Shown: positions 1 through 9,262 of the stretch, piece by piece
Layout: each line of letters opens with the position of its first letter
Numbering within the stretch: position 1 is the first letter of the stretch
Source of the DNA: an uncultured Burkholderiales bacterium
GTDB lineage: Bacteria; Pseudomonadota; Gammaproteobacteria; Burkholderiales; Burkholderiaceae_C
Direction of reading: 5' to 3'
Length of the DNA: 64,000 nucleotides
NCBI GenBank assembly: GCA_903886485.1
Contig: CAISMH010000011.1
Coordinates: 310,001 to 374,000 of the forward strand
Made by a program: the position numbers and the translations under genes
Notes under the pieces: model-generated
The model's input: only the letters and a program-made list of their open reading frames with translations
The model's database searches: none
What the model was told of the DNA's origin: nothing

Positions 1-456
1 AACTTGGCGATTGAAAAAGGACAGTTCTTAAAAACAGAGCCAGGCGCAGCACGTTTGCTGGGGGTGTTGAACTTGCAGGCCTTGCCGCGTCGCTTAACGC
101 TGGACTTCAGTGATTTGTTCAGCGAGGGTTTCGCCTTTGATTTTGTGCGCGGCGATGTGCGCATTGAGCAAGGTGTGGCCTTCACCAACAATCTGCAAAT
201 GAAGGGCGTGGTCGCAGGTGCTTTGATCGAAGGCAACGCCGACTTGGTGCGCGAAACGCAACAGCTCAAAGTGGTGGTCGTGCCTGAAATCAATGCTGGC
301 ACAGCCTCGCTGTATGTCGCCACCATCAACCCCTTGATCGGACTCACCAGCTACCTCGCGCAGTTGGTTTTGAGCAAACCGTTGGTGCGGGCTGGAACCA
401 CAGAGTTTCGTGTCGATGGCACTTGGGCCGATCCCCGTGTGACCAAGGTGGATTGA
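1..456 (+). CDS. YhdP/AsmA-like protein, C-terminal fragment
   Basis: The gene enters from the left edge and only its last 151 or so codons are present, ending in TGA at 454-456. The visible part alternates short hydrophobic beta-strand-like segments with polar turns and ends in a TINPLIGLTSYLAQLVLSKP-type helix, which resembles the C-terminus of YhdP/TIGR02099 AsmA-superfamily proteins. Those are large envelope proteins implicated in moving phospholipid between the inner and outer membranes. The family call is by resemblance of the C-terminus only. The stop overlaps the start of the following histidine kinase by one base, though a functional link is not expected. Confidence 0.7.
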   Translation, partial: NLAIEKGQFLKTEPGAARLLGVLNLQALPRRLTLDFSDLFSEGFAFDFVRGDVRIEQGVAFTNNLQMKGVVAGALIEGNADLVRETQQLKVVVVPEINAGTASLYVATINPLIGLTSYLAQLVLSKPLVRAGTTEFRVDGTWADPRVTKVD

Positions 457-2444
457 TGGTGTTGCCTGCTGGACCACAAATACGCCGTTGGGTGTTGTGG
501 GGACTCTTGGTGGTGTTGGTGCTGTCCATGCTCAGTACGCTGGTGTGGTTGGCGGGCCGCTATGAAGTCAGTCAAGTGCAAGCGCGTCTGGAGCGCGATG
601 CCGCAGACGCGGTCAGCGATATTCGGACGGTTCTCACGCGCAATGCACAGAGTCTGCAAGCACTGCAATACGCCGATCGCAGTACCGTCCCTTGGAGAAA
701 TGACGCCCACGCTTTGCTGCGTGAACACCGCGAGTGGTTGCGCTTGGAGTTGCGGGACTTAGATTTGCGGGTCCTCAAAAGTGTCGACACCCCGTTTCGT
801 GCGCCCGTGTTCAATCGTTTGGGCCGTGCCGCCAACCAACCCGAGGTGGTGCAAGCCTGCGGTGTGGCGCGTCGCCAAAGTGGCCCCGGTTATGGGACGA
901 GCACCTATGTGCCGCAAGCCGATGGCTTGGGGTTAGAAATCATGGACTTGTGCTTGCCCGTCATCACCGACGGGGAACTCACGGGCTATACCGTTGCCAC
1001 GTATTCCTTGGCTGAAATTTTGGTCAACATGGTGGGGCCACAACTGACACGCAGCCAAGAGGTCTCGTTCACGGAGTCGGATGGCACGCGTTTGGCCATG
1101 CACGGCACAACGCGTCGAGGCTCGCGCGTTTTCATCGCCAAGCAATTGCTGGACTTACCTGGTCACACCATGGTGTTGCGCATGGACAGTTGGCGCGGCG
1201 CGCCCGACTTATTCCCCAATGTGTTGACGGCCCTCGTGACGGCCATGGCGATTGCCTTGGCGACGGTGCTCTTAATGCTGGCGCGCGACATGCGGCGTCG
1301 CCAACGCGTGGAGCTGGACTTGGCCAACGCCTTGGCATTTCGCAAAGCGATGGAAGACTCCCTCGTCACGGGCTTGCGTGCGCGTGACAACCAAGGCCGC
1401 ATCACCTACGTGAACCCTGCGTTTTGTGAGATGGTGGGGTTTGAGGCCAAAGAGCTGATGGGGCGTAGCATCCCCGCGCCCTTCTGGCCGCCAGAGATGG
1501 TGGACGAATACGGTCAGCGTCAGGCCCTGCGCTTGGCCGGTAATGCCCCACCGCGCGAGGGCGTGGAGTCGGTCTTCATGCGCAAAAACGGCGAACGCTT
1601 CGCCGTCATGATTTTTGAGGCGCCGCTCATCAACGCCTTGGGCGAGCAAACCGGTTGGATGGGGGCGGTGTTGGATATCAGCGAGCAACGCCGTGTGGAA
1701 GAAGTGTCTCGCGCCAGTCAAGAGCGCTTGCAAGCCACCGCACGTTTGGCCACGGTGGGGGAGATGGCGTCGCTCCTGAGCCACGAACTCAACCAACCCT
1801 TGGCCGCCATCTCTAGCTACGCCACGGGCAGCATGAACTTGCTGCAAGATGCGGCCTTCAAAGACCCACAGTTGGCTGAGATCTTGACGAGTGCGATCCA
1901 ACGCATCGGACAACAAGCCGAGCGTGCAGGCAAAGTCATCAAGAGCGTGCATGACTTTGTGCGCCGTCGCGACCAAGCCCGAGAAGCCGTGACGCCGCGG
2001 GCTTTGCTAGACGATGTGATGCCCTTGGTTATTTTGCAAGCCCGCAAATTGGGCGTGCGCGTGGTGGTGCAATGCCCGTCTGATCTGCCAGCGGTCTTGT
2101 GCGACCGCACGATGGTCGAGCAGGTGCTGCTCAACCTCGCGCGCAATGGCATGCAGGCCATGGCGGATGACACGTCGCACAAGGTCCTGACCTTGGGTGT
2201 ACGGCCCGCAGCATCCAATGCCACCAATCGTTGGTTGGAGTTTTCTGTGTCCGATTTGGGTCAAGGCATTCCCGATGGCGTCTCTGAAAAACTGTTCACA
2301 CCATTTTTCACGACCAAAGAGGAAGGCATGGGTTTGGGTTTGAGTTTGTGCCGCACGGTGGTTGAGCAGCATGGCGGTTTCTTGGGCCACAGACCCAACA
2401 CACCTCGTGGGACGGTCTTCAGCTTCACCCTGCCACAATCCTGA
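456..2444 (+). CDS. PAS-domain sensor histidine kinase (DctS-like)
   Basis: A 662-residue inner-membrane sensor kinase. The start chosen is the ATG overlapping the previous stop (TGATG). A first membrane segment lies at about residues 12-36, followed by a periplasmic sensor region of roughly 210 residues and a second membrane segment near 250-275. A PAS domain (YVNPAFCEMVGF, ending in LDISEQRRVEE) precedes the kinase core. The H-box is SHELNQPLAAI, the N-box is LLNLARNGMQAM, and the G-boxes are DLGQGIPDG and GMGLGLSLCRTVVEQHGG. The architecture and the FixJ-type regulator next door match DctS/FixL-like systems, and DctS/DctR pairs control C4-dicarboxylate uptake. No transporter gene is adjacent, so the ligand is unknown. 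Confidence 0.88.
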   Translation: MVLPAGPQIRRWVLWGLLVVLVLSMLSTLVWLAGRYEVSQVQARLERDAADAVSDIRTVLTRNAQSLQALQYADRSTVPWRNDAHALLREHREWLRLELRDLDLRVLKSVDTPFRAPVFNRLGRAANQPEVVQACGVARRQSGPGYGTSTYVPQADGLGLEIMDLCLPVITDGELTGYTVATYSLAEILVNMVGPQLTRSQEVSFTESDGTRLAMHGTTRRGSRVFIAKQLLDLPGHTMVLRMDSWRGAPDLFPNVLTALVTAMAIALATVLLMLARDMRRRQRVELDLANALAFRKAMEDSLVTGLRARDNQGRITYVNPAFCEMVGFEAKELMGRSIPAPFWPPEMVDEYGQRQALRLAGNAPPREGVESVFMRKNGERFAVMIFEAPLINALGEQTGWMGAVLDISEQRRVEEVSRASQERLQATARLATVGEMASLLSHELNQPLAAISSYATGSMNLLQDAAFKDPQLAEILTSAIQRIGQQAERAGKVIKSVHDFVRRRDQAREAVTPRALLDDVMPLVILQARKLGVRVVVQCPSDLPAVLCDRTMVEQVLLNLARNGMQAMADDTSHKVLTLGVRPAASNATNRWLEFSVSDLGQGIPDGVSEKLFTPFFTTKEEGMGLGLSLCRTVVEQHGGFLGHRPNTPRGTVFSFTLPQS

Positions 2445-2475
2445 CTTGAGGCCCAACCTATTTGAGGCTTGATGC

Positions 2476-3111
2476 ATGCAACCCACAGAAGACGCTTTGG
2501 TTTTTATTGTTGACGATGACGCAGGTGTGCGCGAGGCGCTGGCATGGCTGCTGCGTTCGCGTCGCTTGCCCAGCCATTCCTTCGAAAGTGCTGACAGCTT
2601 TGTGGAGTTCCTCAACAACCCAGACAGCCCGTGGCAGCCCAGCCAGCCAGGCTGCTTGCTCTTGGATGTGCGCATGCCCGGCATGAGTGGCTTGGCTTTG
2701 TTTGAGCAACTTTTGGAGCGCAAGTTGTTAGACGTGCTGCCTGTGATCTTTTTAACAGGCCATGCCGATGTCCCCACGGCGGTAGATTCCGTCAAACGCG
2801 GTGCTTTTGATTTCTGTGAGAAACCGTTTTCAGACAACGCCTTGGTTGACCGCATTGAACAGGCCTTGGCACGCTCGGCACACACCCTGCAAAGCTTGCG
2901 TGTCAAGCAAAGTCTGCAACACAACTTGGCGGACTTGACCGACCGTGAGCGTGATGTGATGCACTTGGTGGTGGGGGGGTTGCCCAACAAACTGATTGCC
3001 GATCAACTCGACATCAGCGTGCGCACCGTCGAAGTCCATCGTGCCCGTGTGTTTGACAAAATGAATGTCAAGTCGGCCGTGGAGTTGGCCAATTTGCTTC
3101 GGGGCGAGTGA
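2476..3111 (+). CDS. LuxR/FixJ-type response regulator (DctR-like)
   Basis: A 211-residue response regulator. The receiver domain (about residues 5-125) has the acidic pocket VDDDAG, the phospho-acceptor aspartate in LLLDVRMPGMSG, the conserved Thr in FLTGHADV and the Lys in CEKPF. The C-terminal LuxR-type helix-turn-helix (about 145-205) contains LTDRERDVMHLVV and IADQLDISVRTVEVHRARVF. It lies 31 bases after the histidine kinase and is its evident partner. Receiver plus LuxR HTH is the FixJ/NarL/DctR layout, so it should act as a phosphorylation-dependent DNA-binding activator. The targets are not identifiable here. It converges on the small minus-strand gene ending at 3113. Confidence 0.9.
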   Translation: MQPTEDALVFIVDDDAGVREALAWLLRSRRLPSHSFESADSFVEFLNNPDSPWQPSQPGCLLLDVRMPGMSGLALFEQLLERKLLDVLPVIFLTGHADVPTAVDSVKRGAFDFCEKPFSDNALVDRIEQALARSAHTLQSLRVKQSLQHNLADLTDRERDVMHLVVGGLPNKLIADQLDISVRTVEVHRARVFDKMNVKSAVELANLLRGE

Positions 3112-3112
3112 C

Positions 3113-3253
3113 TTACTTTTCTTTCTTTGCGGCTTCTCTTTGTGCCGCCTCATGTTCGGCTTCAGCCTCTGCTCGGCCTGAGAACATCGTCCACCACACG
3201 ATCACCACCAAGATGCAACCCGCGCCCAGCGCTTCTAGCAAAATAAACAGCAT
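3113..3253 (-). CDS. Small single-pass membrane protein
   Basis: A 46-residue ORF beginning MLFILLEALGAGCILVVI. It has one hydrophobic helix (about residues 2-22), then a WWTMFSGR segment and a charged tail rich in Glu, Ala and Lys. On the minus strand an AGGA Shine-Dalgarno-like sequence lies about 8 bases before the ATG. No function is recognised, but the helix plus charged coil resembles small membrane proteins seen in related genomes (recollection only). It fills the gap between the response regulator and mltA. Its ATG shares a CATG palindrome with the proposed mltA start, so the two genes overlap head to head by two bases. The main doubt is whether an ORF this small is expressed. Confidence 0.6.
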   Translation of the reverse strand: MLFILLEALGAGCILVVIVWWTMFSGRAEAEAEHEAAQREAAKKEK

Positions 3254-4454
3254 GCGACAAATCCTGTGGCGTTTGATGTGGACCTTCATTGTAGGAAGCT
3301 TGGTGGCATGCGGCACGCCACGCCGTGCGCCTGTGAGCGACTATGGCCGCACCTACCCCACTGCACCCGCCTCCCCTGATGCACCACGCGCAAGCGGCAC
3401 ACTCGCTGGCATGCCCGGCACCCCCAACCCGCAGCAAAGCTACCGCAGCCGATGGGTCGCCGTGCCGTGGAGCGATGTGCCGGGCTGGCAGGACGATCCA
3501 ACGCAAGACGCATGGAATGCGTGGCTGCACAACTGCGAGCGTCCTGGCCCCCTCTTTGGGCCGCTGTGCAGCGACGTGCGCCAACTCATGCTGGGTAGCG
3601 ACGATGACCGTCGTTTGTGGATGATGGGTCATTTGCAGCCCTACCGTGTCGAGTCACTCGATGGCGCCACCGATGGGCTACTCACCAGCTATTACGAGCC
3701 CTTGTTTGACGCCTCGACGCAAATGCGTCCCGGTTTTGAGGCGCCGCTCTATGCCCCTCCCGATGGTTTGAGTGAGGCACGTCGCACAGGCCGCCCGTGG
3801 TTCAGCCGACAAGAGATAGATACTTCCCCACAGGCGCGTGAGGCCTTGCGTGGCCGCGAAGTGGCGTGGTTGGCCGACCCAGTGGATGCGTTGGTCTTGC
3901 ACATCCAAGGCTCAGGCCGCGTGCGCGTGAGCAATCCTGATGGCAGCACCCGCATCATCCGCTTGGCATTTGCTGGCTCGAACGAGCAGCCTTATCAAAG
4001 CGTGGGCCGTTGGTTGCTCGACCGTGGGTTCATTCGCGATGCCTCGTGGCCCGGCATCAAAGCATGGATTGCCAGCACCCAACGAAGCAACCCACGCTTG
4101 GTGCAAGAGATGCTGTGGAGCAACCCACGTTATGTGTTCTTCCGCGAGGAGGTTCGCAGCGCGGCCGATGCCGATCTCGGGCCCCGTGGTGCACAGGGTG
4201 TACCGCTGAGCGCAGGCCGCTCCATCGCGGTGGACAAAGACTCCATTCCCTATGGCACGCCCGTATGGCTGGCCAGTGCAGGCAGCAACGCCAACTTGCA
4301 GCGCTTGGTCTTCGCACAAGACACGGGCAGCGCCATTGTGGGCGCGGTGCGCGCGGACTACTTTGCGGGCACGGGAGCCGATGCGGGTGAGTTTGCAGGG
4401 CGCATGAAACAGGGCTTGAGACTTTGGGTGTTGTGGCCCAAGGCACGCGAGTAG
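3252..4454 (+). CDS. mltA: Membrane-bound lytic murein transglycosylase A
   Basis: A 400-residue lipoprotein. The signal is MRQILWRLMWTFIVGSLVACG with lipobox LVAC, so mature MltA would be lipid-anchored at the outer membrane and cleave the peptidoglycan glycan strand to 1,6-anhydromuropeptides. The MltA domain includes LTSYYEPLFDAS and HIQGSGRVRV. The C-terminal 3D domain carries FAQDTGSAIVGAVRADYFAGTG, with its conserved aspartates. The frame stays open upstream to 3108, but only the 3252 start (or an ATG at 3276) puts a signal peptide at the N-terminus. Neither has a strong Shine-Dalgarno sequence. The start overlaps the divergent small gene. Confidence 0.92.
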   Translation: MRQILWRLMWTFIVGSLVACGTPRRAPVSDYGRTYPTAPASPDAPRASGTLAGMPGTPNPQQSYRSRWVAVPWSDVPGWQDDPTQDAWNAWLHNCERPGPLFGPLCSDVRQLMLGSDDDRRLWMMGHLQPYRVESLDGATDGLLTSYYEPLFDASTQMRPGFEAPLYAPPDGLSEARRTGRPWFSRQEIDTSPQAREALRGREVAWLADPVDALVLHIQGSGRVRVSNPDGSTRIIRLAFAGSNEQPYQSVGRWLLDRGFIRDASWPGIKAWIASTQRSNPRLVQEMLWSNPRYVFFREEVRSAADADLGPRGAQGVPLSAGRSIAVDKDSIPYGTPVWLASAGSNANLQRLVFAQDTGSAIVGAVRADYFAGTGADAGEFAGRMKQGLRLWVLWPKARE

Positions 4455-4457
4455 ACG

Positions 4458-4970
4458 ATGAGCATCAAACAATTCAATGGCGAATGGGTGGCCCGCGAAG
4501 ACCGTGTGCGTTTTCGGTTCAACACCAGCGAGGGCGAAGACTACAGTTTTTGGCTGACGCGTCGCATCTTGCAAGGCCTGATTGCGGGCGCACAACACAC
4601 CGCCGTTAAGACATTGGAGAAAACCCACGCCCCCGAAGTCGCTCAAGCCGTGCAAGCGTTTCAACAGCAAGCGGTGGCCCAGCAAGCCAATTTCCAACAA
4701 AACTACCAAGGGGCAGCGCAACACCCCTTGGGTGAAGAACCCTTGCTGGTCATTGGCTTGGTCATCCACCAACAAGACGAGCAAACTTCGGTGGAGTTTC
4801 AACTGAGCATCGGACAAAGCGTTCACATCCAGATGGCGCAGCATGTGGTGCAAGTCATGGTGACCTTGCTCAACAAGTTGCAAGAGACGGCGCAATGGGG
4901 GGTGGGCTTGCCTGACGTGACGCCTATGCCGGTGTTAGGCGCCAGTGCGACGCCGCCGGTGGTTCACTGA
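4458..4970 (+). CDS. Conserved hypothetical protein
   Basis: A 170-residue soluble protein with no signal peptide or membrane segment. It starts MSIKQFNGEWVAREDRVRFR and has a beta-rich N-terminus (RVRFRFNTSEGEDYSFWLTRR), a Gln/Ala-rich helical middle (QQQAVAQQANFQQNYQGAAQ) and a C-terminal strand-helix part. It begins three bases after the mltA stop, so the two are probably cotranscribed, and it converges with the Lrp gene two bases later. I do not recognise the family and assign no function. The GEDYSFWLTRRI stretch is the part most likely to be conserved and useful for a profile search. Confidence 0.7.
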   Translation: MSIKQFNGEWVAREDRVRFRFNTSEGEDYSFWLTRRILQGLIAGAQHTAVKTLEKTHAPEVAQAVQAFQQQAVAQQANFQQNYQGAAQHPLGEEPLLVIGLVIHQQDEQTSVEFQLSIGQSVHIQMAQHVVQVMVTLLNKLQETAQWGVGLPDVTPMPVLGASATPPVVH

Positions 4971-4971
4971 C

Positions 4972-5433
4972 CTAAAGCGGGAGTGCTCCGCTGGTTTTGA
5001 CTTCGCCCAGCGAAAAGCTGGTGTGCATGTCTTTGACGTGTGGCAAGTTCAGCAACACATCGCGCGCAAATTGACTGAAGCTCTCCAAGTCACGCGACAC
5101 CACTTGCAGCTCAAACGTGCCTGTGCCACTGATGTAGTGGCAGGCGACGATCTCTGGAATTTTTTGAATCTCCGCTTCTAGTTTCCTCGCCACGTCGCCC
5201 GAGTGCCGCTCGGCATCGAGTCGCACGAACGCGAGCACCCCCAAACCAATCTTGTGACGGTTGATTTCAGCGTGATAGCCCAGGATGTAGCCCTGCTCTT
5301 CGAGCACACGCACGCGTCGCCAACACGGTGCTGCGCTCAAGCCCACACGCTGCGCCAGTTCGGCATTGGTCAGGCGTGCACTGGCTTGCAATTCACGCAA
5401 GATGGCCAGATCAAATTTGTCCAGTGTCTCCAA
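4972..5433 (-). CDS. Lrp/AsnC family transcriptional regulator
   Basis: A 153-residue regulator. The N-terminal winged helix-turn-helix (residues about 5-60) contains LDKFDLAILRELQASARLTN, AELAQRVGLSAAPCWRRVRV and LEEQGYILGY. The C-terminal RAM/AsnC ligand-binding domain includes CHYISGTGTFELQVVSRDL. Such proteins form dimers to octamers and sense amino acids. It is transcribed away from the indolepyruvate oxidoreductase gene, so by context it most likely controls that gene, and itself, in response to aromatic or branched amino acids. Palindromes in the shared intergenic region (5463-5482) are candidate operators. The regulatory target is inference. Confidence 0.9.
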   Translation of the reverse strand: METLDKFDLAILRELQASARLTNAELAQRVGLSAAPCWRRVRVLEEQGYILGYHAEINRHKIGLGVLAFVRLDAERHSGDVARKLEAEIQKIPEIVACHYISGTGTFELQVVSRDLESFSQFARDVLLNLPHVKDMHTSFSLGEVKTSGALPL

Positions 5434-5462
5434 GTTGTCGCTCCAATCTTTCTTATTTCTTC

Positions 5463-5482
5463 GATTCTAGAAAGAATCTTTC
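5463..5482. promoter_or_regulatory. Candidate Lrp-type operator (overlapping inverted repeats)
   Basis: Two overlapping perfect inverted repeats lie in the 142-base divergent gap between the Lrp gene and the oxidoreductase gene: GATTCT-AGAA-AGAATC at 5463-5478 and GAAAGA-A-TCTTTC at 5470-5482. Lrp/AsnC proteins typically bind short A/T-rich imperfect palindromes in such gaps. The symmetry is seen directly; binding is inferred from position. Confidence 0.5.
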
Positions 5483-5575
5483 TTTGAGTGGCTGATTTGG
5501 CTCATCAAACGCATACCCATATCGGAGCCATCCCCCTACACTTTGCTCGGTACACCCAACAAATGGAGACAACAC

Positions 5576-8500
5576 ATGAACGCCCCTTTGCCTGAACACA
5601 TTCGCCGCGCACTCGAGACGGTGACGTTGGACGACAAATACAGCCTCGAGGTGGGACGTGCGTTCATGAGTGGGGTGCAAGCCTTGGTCAAGTTACCGAT
5701 GCTGCAACGCCAACGTGATGCGATGCAAGGCAAAAACACGGCTGGTTTTATCAGTGGTTATCGCGGCTCACCGTTGGGTTCGTATGACCAAGCCTTGTGG
5801 AAGGCCAAGTCGTATTTGCAAGCGCAAAACATTGTGTTTCAACCGGGTGTGAACGAAGAGTTGGCCGCGACGGCCCTGTGGGGCACACAACAACTCGGCT
5901 TTGCCCCGCCCGGCAGCAACAAATTCGATGGGGTGTTTGGTATTTGGTACGGCAAAGGCCCAGGGGTGGACCGCTGCTCGGATGTGTTCAAGCACGCCAA
6001 CATGGCAGGCACCACGCCGTGGGGTGGCGTGCTGGCGATTGCGGGTGACGACCATGTGGCCAAGAGCTCCACGGCGGCCCATCAAAGCGACCATATCTTC
6101 AAGGCCTGTGGCACGCCCGTGTTCTTCCCCAGCAGCGTGCAAGAAATTTTGGATTTAGGTTTGCACGCCTTGGCCATGAGCCGCTTCAGCGGTGTGTGGT
6201 CGGGCATGAAAACAATTCAAGAAATTGTGGAGTCCAGCGCCACGGCGGTGATTGATCCTGCGCGCGTGAACATCGTCCTTCCTGAGTTCGACATGCCTGC
6301 CGGTGGCTTGCACATCCGCTGGCCCGACACGGCGCTGGCGCAAGAGGCCCGCTTGTTTGACTACAAGTGGTACGCCGCCCTCGCGTATGTGCGTGCCAAC
6401 CGCTTGAACCACAACGTGATTGAAGGGCCGAATGACCGTCTGGGTCTGATTGCCAGCGGCAAGGCGTTCAACGACACGCGCCAAGCTCTGCTGGACTTGG
6501 GGTTGGACGACGCCACCTGTCGCCGACTTGGCATTCGCTTGCACAAAGTGGCGGTGGTCTGGCCGCTGGAAGCGCAGCTCACACGTGAATTTGCCAGCGG
6601 GTTACAAGAAATTTTGGTGATTGAAGAAAAGCGTCAAGTCATTGAATACCAGCTGAAAGAGGAGTTGTACAACTGGCGCTCCGATGTGCGCCCCAATGTG
6701 CTGGGCAAGTTCAACGACATCGGTGAATCTCAGGGGCGAGACAGCCTCTTTGGTGGCGGGGGCGAGTGGTCCATGCCCAACCCCAGTGCCAACACCTTGC
6801 TGCGCGCCAACGCCGACCTCAACCCTGCACTCATCGCCAAAGCCATTGCACAACGCGTGCTCAAGCTCGGTGTGGATGCGGACATTGCCACACGCATCCA
6901 TGCGCAGTTGGCCATCATTCAAGCCAAAGAGCAGGCCTTGCAGGCGCGAGCCACGCCCGTGTCGTCCGGTGCTTCAAAAGGGGCAGGGACGGCGGGCGCA
7001 GAACGCATGCCTTGGTTTTGCTCAGGTTGCCCACACAACACCTCAACCCAAGTGCCAGAAGGCTCGCGTGCCATGGCCGGCATTGGCTGCCACTTCATGG
7101 TGCTGTGGATGGATCGTCACACCGATGGCTTCACACAAATGGGGGGTGAGGGCGTGCCTTGGGTAGGACAGCAGCCGTTTGTCAATGACGCGCATATTTT
7201 TGCCAACTTGGGTGACGGCACTTACTTTCACAGCGGCATCTTGGCGATTCGCCAAAGCATCGCGGCGGGCGTGAACATCACCTACAAAATTTTGTACAAC
7301 GATGCGGTGGCGATGACGGGCGGCCAACGTGTCGGAGAGAGACCCGAGGGTCACAGCGTCTTGCAAATCGCCCAAAGCATGAGAGCCGAAGGTGCGCAAC
7401 GCATCACCGTGGTGACGGACGAACCCGAGAAATACGAGGGCGCAGACTTGGTCAGCGGTGTGGCCGTGTTCCACCGTGACGAGCTAGACCGTGTCCAGCG
7501 CGAGATGCGTGAGATCAAAGGTTGCACGGTGATCATTTATGACCAAACCTGCGCCACTGAAAAGCGTCGTCGTCGCAAGCGCGGCACCATGGTGGACCCT
7601 GCGGTGCGCGTGGTCATCAACGATTTGGTGTGCGAAGGCTGTGGTGACTGCGGCGTGCAAAGCAACTGCTTGAGCGTGGAGCCGCTGGAGACCGAGTTGG
7701 GCCGCAAGCGCACCATCAACCAAAGCACGTGCAACAAAGACACCAGTTGCTTGAAAGGCTTTTGCCCCAGCTTCGTCACGGTCGAAGGTGGGCAGCTCAA
7801 GAAGAAGGCCAAGGGCGCATCGCGGATTGCCTGGCCTGAGCTTGACTTGCCTGAGCCTAGCTTGCCCGATACCAAGCACGCATGGGGCATGGTCGTGGCG
7901 GGGGTGGGCGGCACGGGTGTTATCACCATCGGCCAGTTGTTGGGCATGGCCGCGCACATCGAGGGCAAGGGCATCGTCACGCAAGACGCAGCAGGCTTGG
8001 CCCAAAAAGGCGGGGCCACTTGGAGCCATGTGTTGGTTGCGGACCACCAAGAGGACATTCGAACCACGCGCGTCAGCCTCGCGGCCGCTGATTTGGTCAT
8101 CGGCTGCGACCCGATCGTGACAGCGAGCCAAGAAACCATGCAACGCATGCGTGAGGGCCGTACCCATGTGGCACTCAATACCCACAGCGCTCCCACCGCT
8201 GCATTTGTGCGCAATGCCAATTGGCAAAACCCAGGCGAGGCATGCATGTTGGACATCGTGCAAGCTGTTGGCATGGACAGTGTGCGTACATTTGACGCCG
8301 ACCGCGTGGCCACGCAAGTGTTGGGCGACAGCATTTTTGTCAACCCCATGCTGTTGGGCTTTGCTTGGCAAAAAGGTTGGGTGCCGTTGGGTCTCGACGC
8401 TTTGATGCGCGCCATAGAACTCAACGATGTGGCGGTGGCGCAAAACAAAGCCGCATTCACTTGGGGTCGCCACTGCGCGCAGCATTGGCCAGCGGTGCAA

Positions 8501-9175
8501 GCGCTGTTAGCGCCTGCGCAAGTGGTGCAGTTCCATCCACCACAAGGGGTGGATGCCGTGATCGACAAACGCTTCGCCTTTTTGCAGGACTACCAAAACC
8601 TCGCCTATGCGAACCACTACCGTGCCTTGGTTGAGCTTGTGCGTGATGCCGAAGCGCCGTTGCACAAAACCACGTTGACCGAAGCTGTGGCACGCAACCT
8701 CTTCAAACTCATGGCCTACAAAGACGAGTACGAAGTGGCGCGCTTGCACACCGATGCAGCGTTCTTGCAAAAAATCAACGACATGTTTGAGGGCGACTAC
8801 ACCCTCAACTACCACTTGGCCCCGCCCCTCATCGCCAAGACCAACGCCAAAGGCGAATTGCAAAAGCAAAAGTTTGGCCCACTCATGTTGACGGGCTTTC
8901 GGCTGCTCAAGCACCTTAAGGGACTCAGAGGCACGGCGTTGGACGTGTTTGGCTATACCCATGAGCGCCGTACCGAGCGCGCACTGATTCAGCAATACCG
9001 CGCCACGGTGCAGACATTGGCGAGCCAACTCAACACCGCCAACCATGCTTTGGCCGTTGAGATGGCGCGCATCCCTGAGCAAATCAAAGGCTTTGGCCAC
9101 GTCAAAGCACGCCACTTAGCCGCGGCGCGTGAAAAGTGGGACGGCTTGAAAGCGCGGTGGGATGCTCTGAACTGA
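5576..9175 (+). CDS. Indolepyruvate ferredoxin oxidoreductase, fused subunits
   Basis: A 1199-residue cytoplasmic enzyme expected to decarboxylate aryl or branched 2-oxo acids oxidatively to acyl-CoA, passing electrons to an acceptor. The ATG at 5576 follows a GGAG ribosome site; an earlier frame start at 5543 has none. The order is an N-terminal pyrimidine-binding region (SGYRGSPLGSYDQAL), a thiamine-diphosphate region (GIGCHFMVLWMD, NLGDGTYFHSG), a cysteine cluster (CEGCGDCGVQSNC plus further Cys in TCNKDTSCLKGFCP), a gamma-type domain (GVGGTGVITIGQLLG, AGLAQKGGATWSHV) and a long C-terminal extension. Archaeal enzymes use separate IorA and IorB; fusion at about 1200 residues is usual in proteobacteria. 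Confidence 0.92.
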   Translation: MNAPLPEHIRRALETVTLDDKYSLEVGRAFMSGVQALVKLPMLQRQRDAMQGKNTAGFISGYRGSPLGSYDQALWKAKSYLQAQNIVFQPGVNEELAATALWGTQQLGFAPPGSNKFDGVFGIWYGKGPGVDRCSDVFKHANMAGTTPWGGVLAIAGDDHVAKSSTAAHQSDHIFKACGTPVFFPSSVQEILDLGLHALAMSRFSGVWSGMKTIQEIVESSATAVIDPARVNIVLPEFDMPAGGLHIRWPDTALAQEARLFDYKWYAALAYVRANRLNHNVIEGPNDRLGLIASGKAFNDTRQALLDLGLDDATCRRLGIRLHKVAVVWPLEAQLTREFASGLQEILVIEEKRQVIEYQLKEELYNWRSDVRPNVLGKFNDIGESQGRDSLFGGGGEWSMPNPSANTLLRANADLNPALIAKAIAQRVLKLGVDADIATRIHAQLAIIQAKEQALQARATPVSSGASKGAGTAGAERMPWFCSGCPHNTSTQVPEGSRAMAGIGCHFMVLWMDRHTDGFTQMGGEGVPWVGQQPFVNDAHIFANLGDGTYFHSGILAIRQSIAAGVNITYKILYNDAVAMTGGQRVGERPEGHSVLQIAQSMRAEGAQRITVVTDEPEKYEGADLVSGVAVFHRDELDRVQREMREIKGCTVIIYDQTCATEKRRRRKRGTMVDPAVRVVINDLVCEGCGDCGVQSNCLSVEPLETELGRKRTINQSTCNKDTSCLKGFCPSFVTVEGGQLKKKAKGASRIAWPELDLPEPSLPDTKHAWGMVVAGVGGTGVITIGQLLGMAAHIEGKGIVTQDAAGLAQKGGATWSHVLVADHQEDIRTTRVSLAAADLVIGCDPIVTASQETMQRMREGRTHVALNTHSAPTAAFVRNANWQNPGEACMLDIVQAVGMDSVRTFDADRVATQVLGDSIFVNPMLLGFAWQKGWVPLGLDALMRAIELNDVAVAQNKAAFTWGRHCAQHWPAVQALLAPAQVVQFHPPQGVDAVIDKRFAFLQDYQNLAYANHYRALVELVRDAEAPLHKTTLTEAVARNLFKLMAYKDEYEVARLHTDAAFLQKINDMFEGDYTLNYHLAPPLIAKTNAKGELQKQKFGPLMLTGFRLLKHLKGLRGTALDVFGYTHERRTERALIQQYRATVQTLASQLNTANHALAVEMARIPEQIKGFGHVKARHLAAAREKWDGLKARWDALN

Positions 9176-9262
9176 TGGACTGACCCAGCCGCATACAATC
9201 CGCGGTTGGTCTGCTGGGGCGTTTTGCACCTCAGCAGCAGTCCCTCAATTTGGAGTTTGACC

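Noticed and set aside
7484..8568. Two long minus-strand open frames inside the indolepyruvate oxidoreductase gene
   Set aside because: They are antisense to conserved motifs of a certain gene and have no ribosome site or recognisable family.
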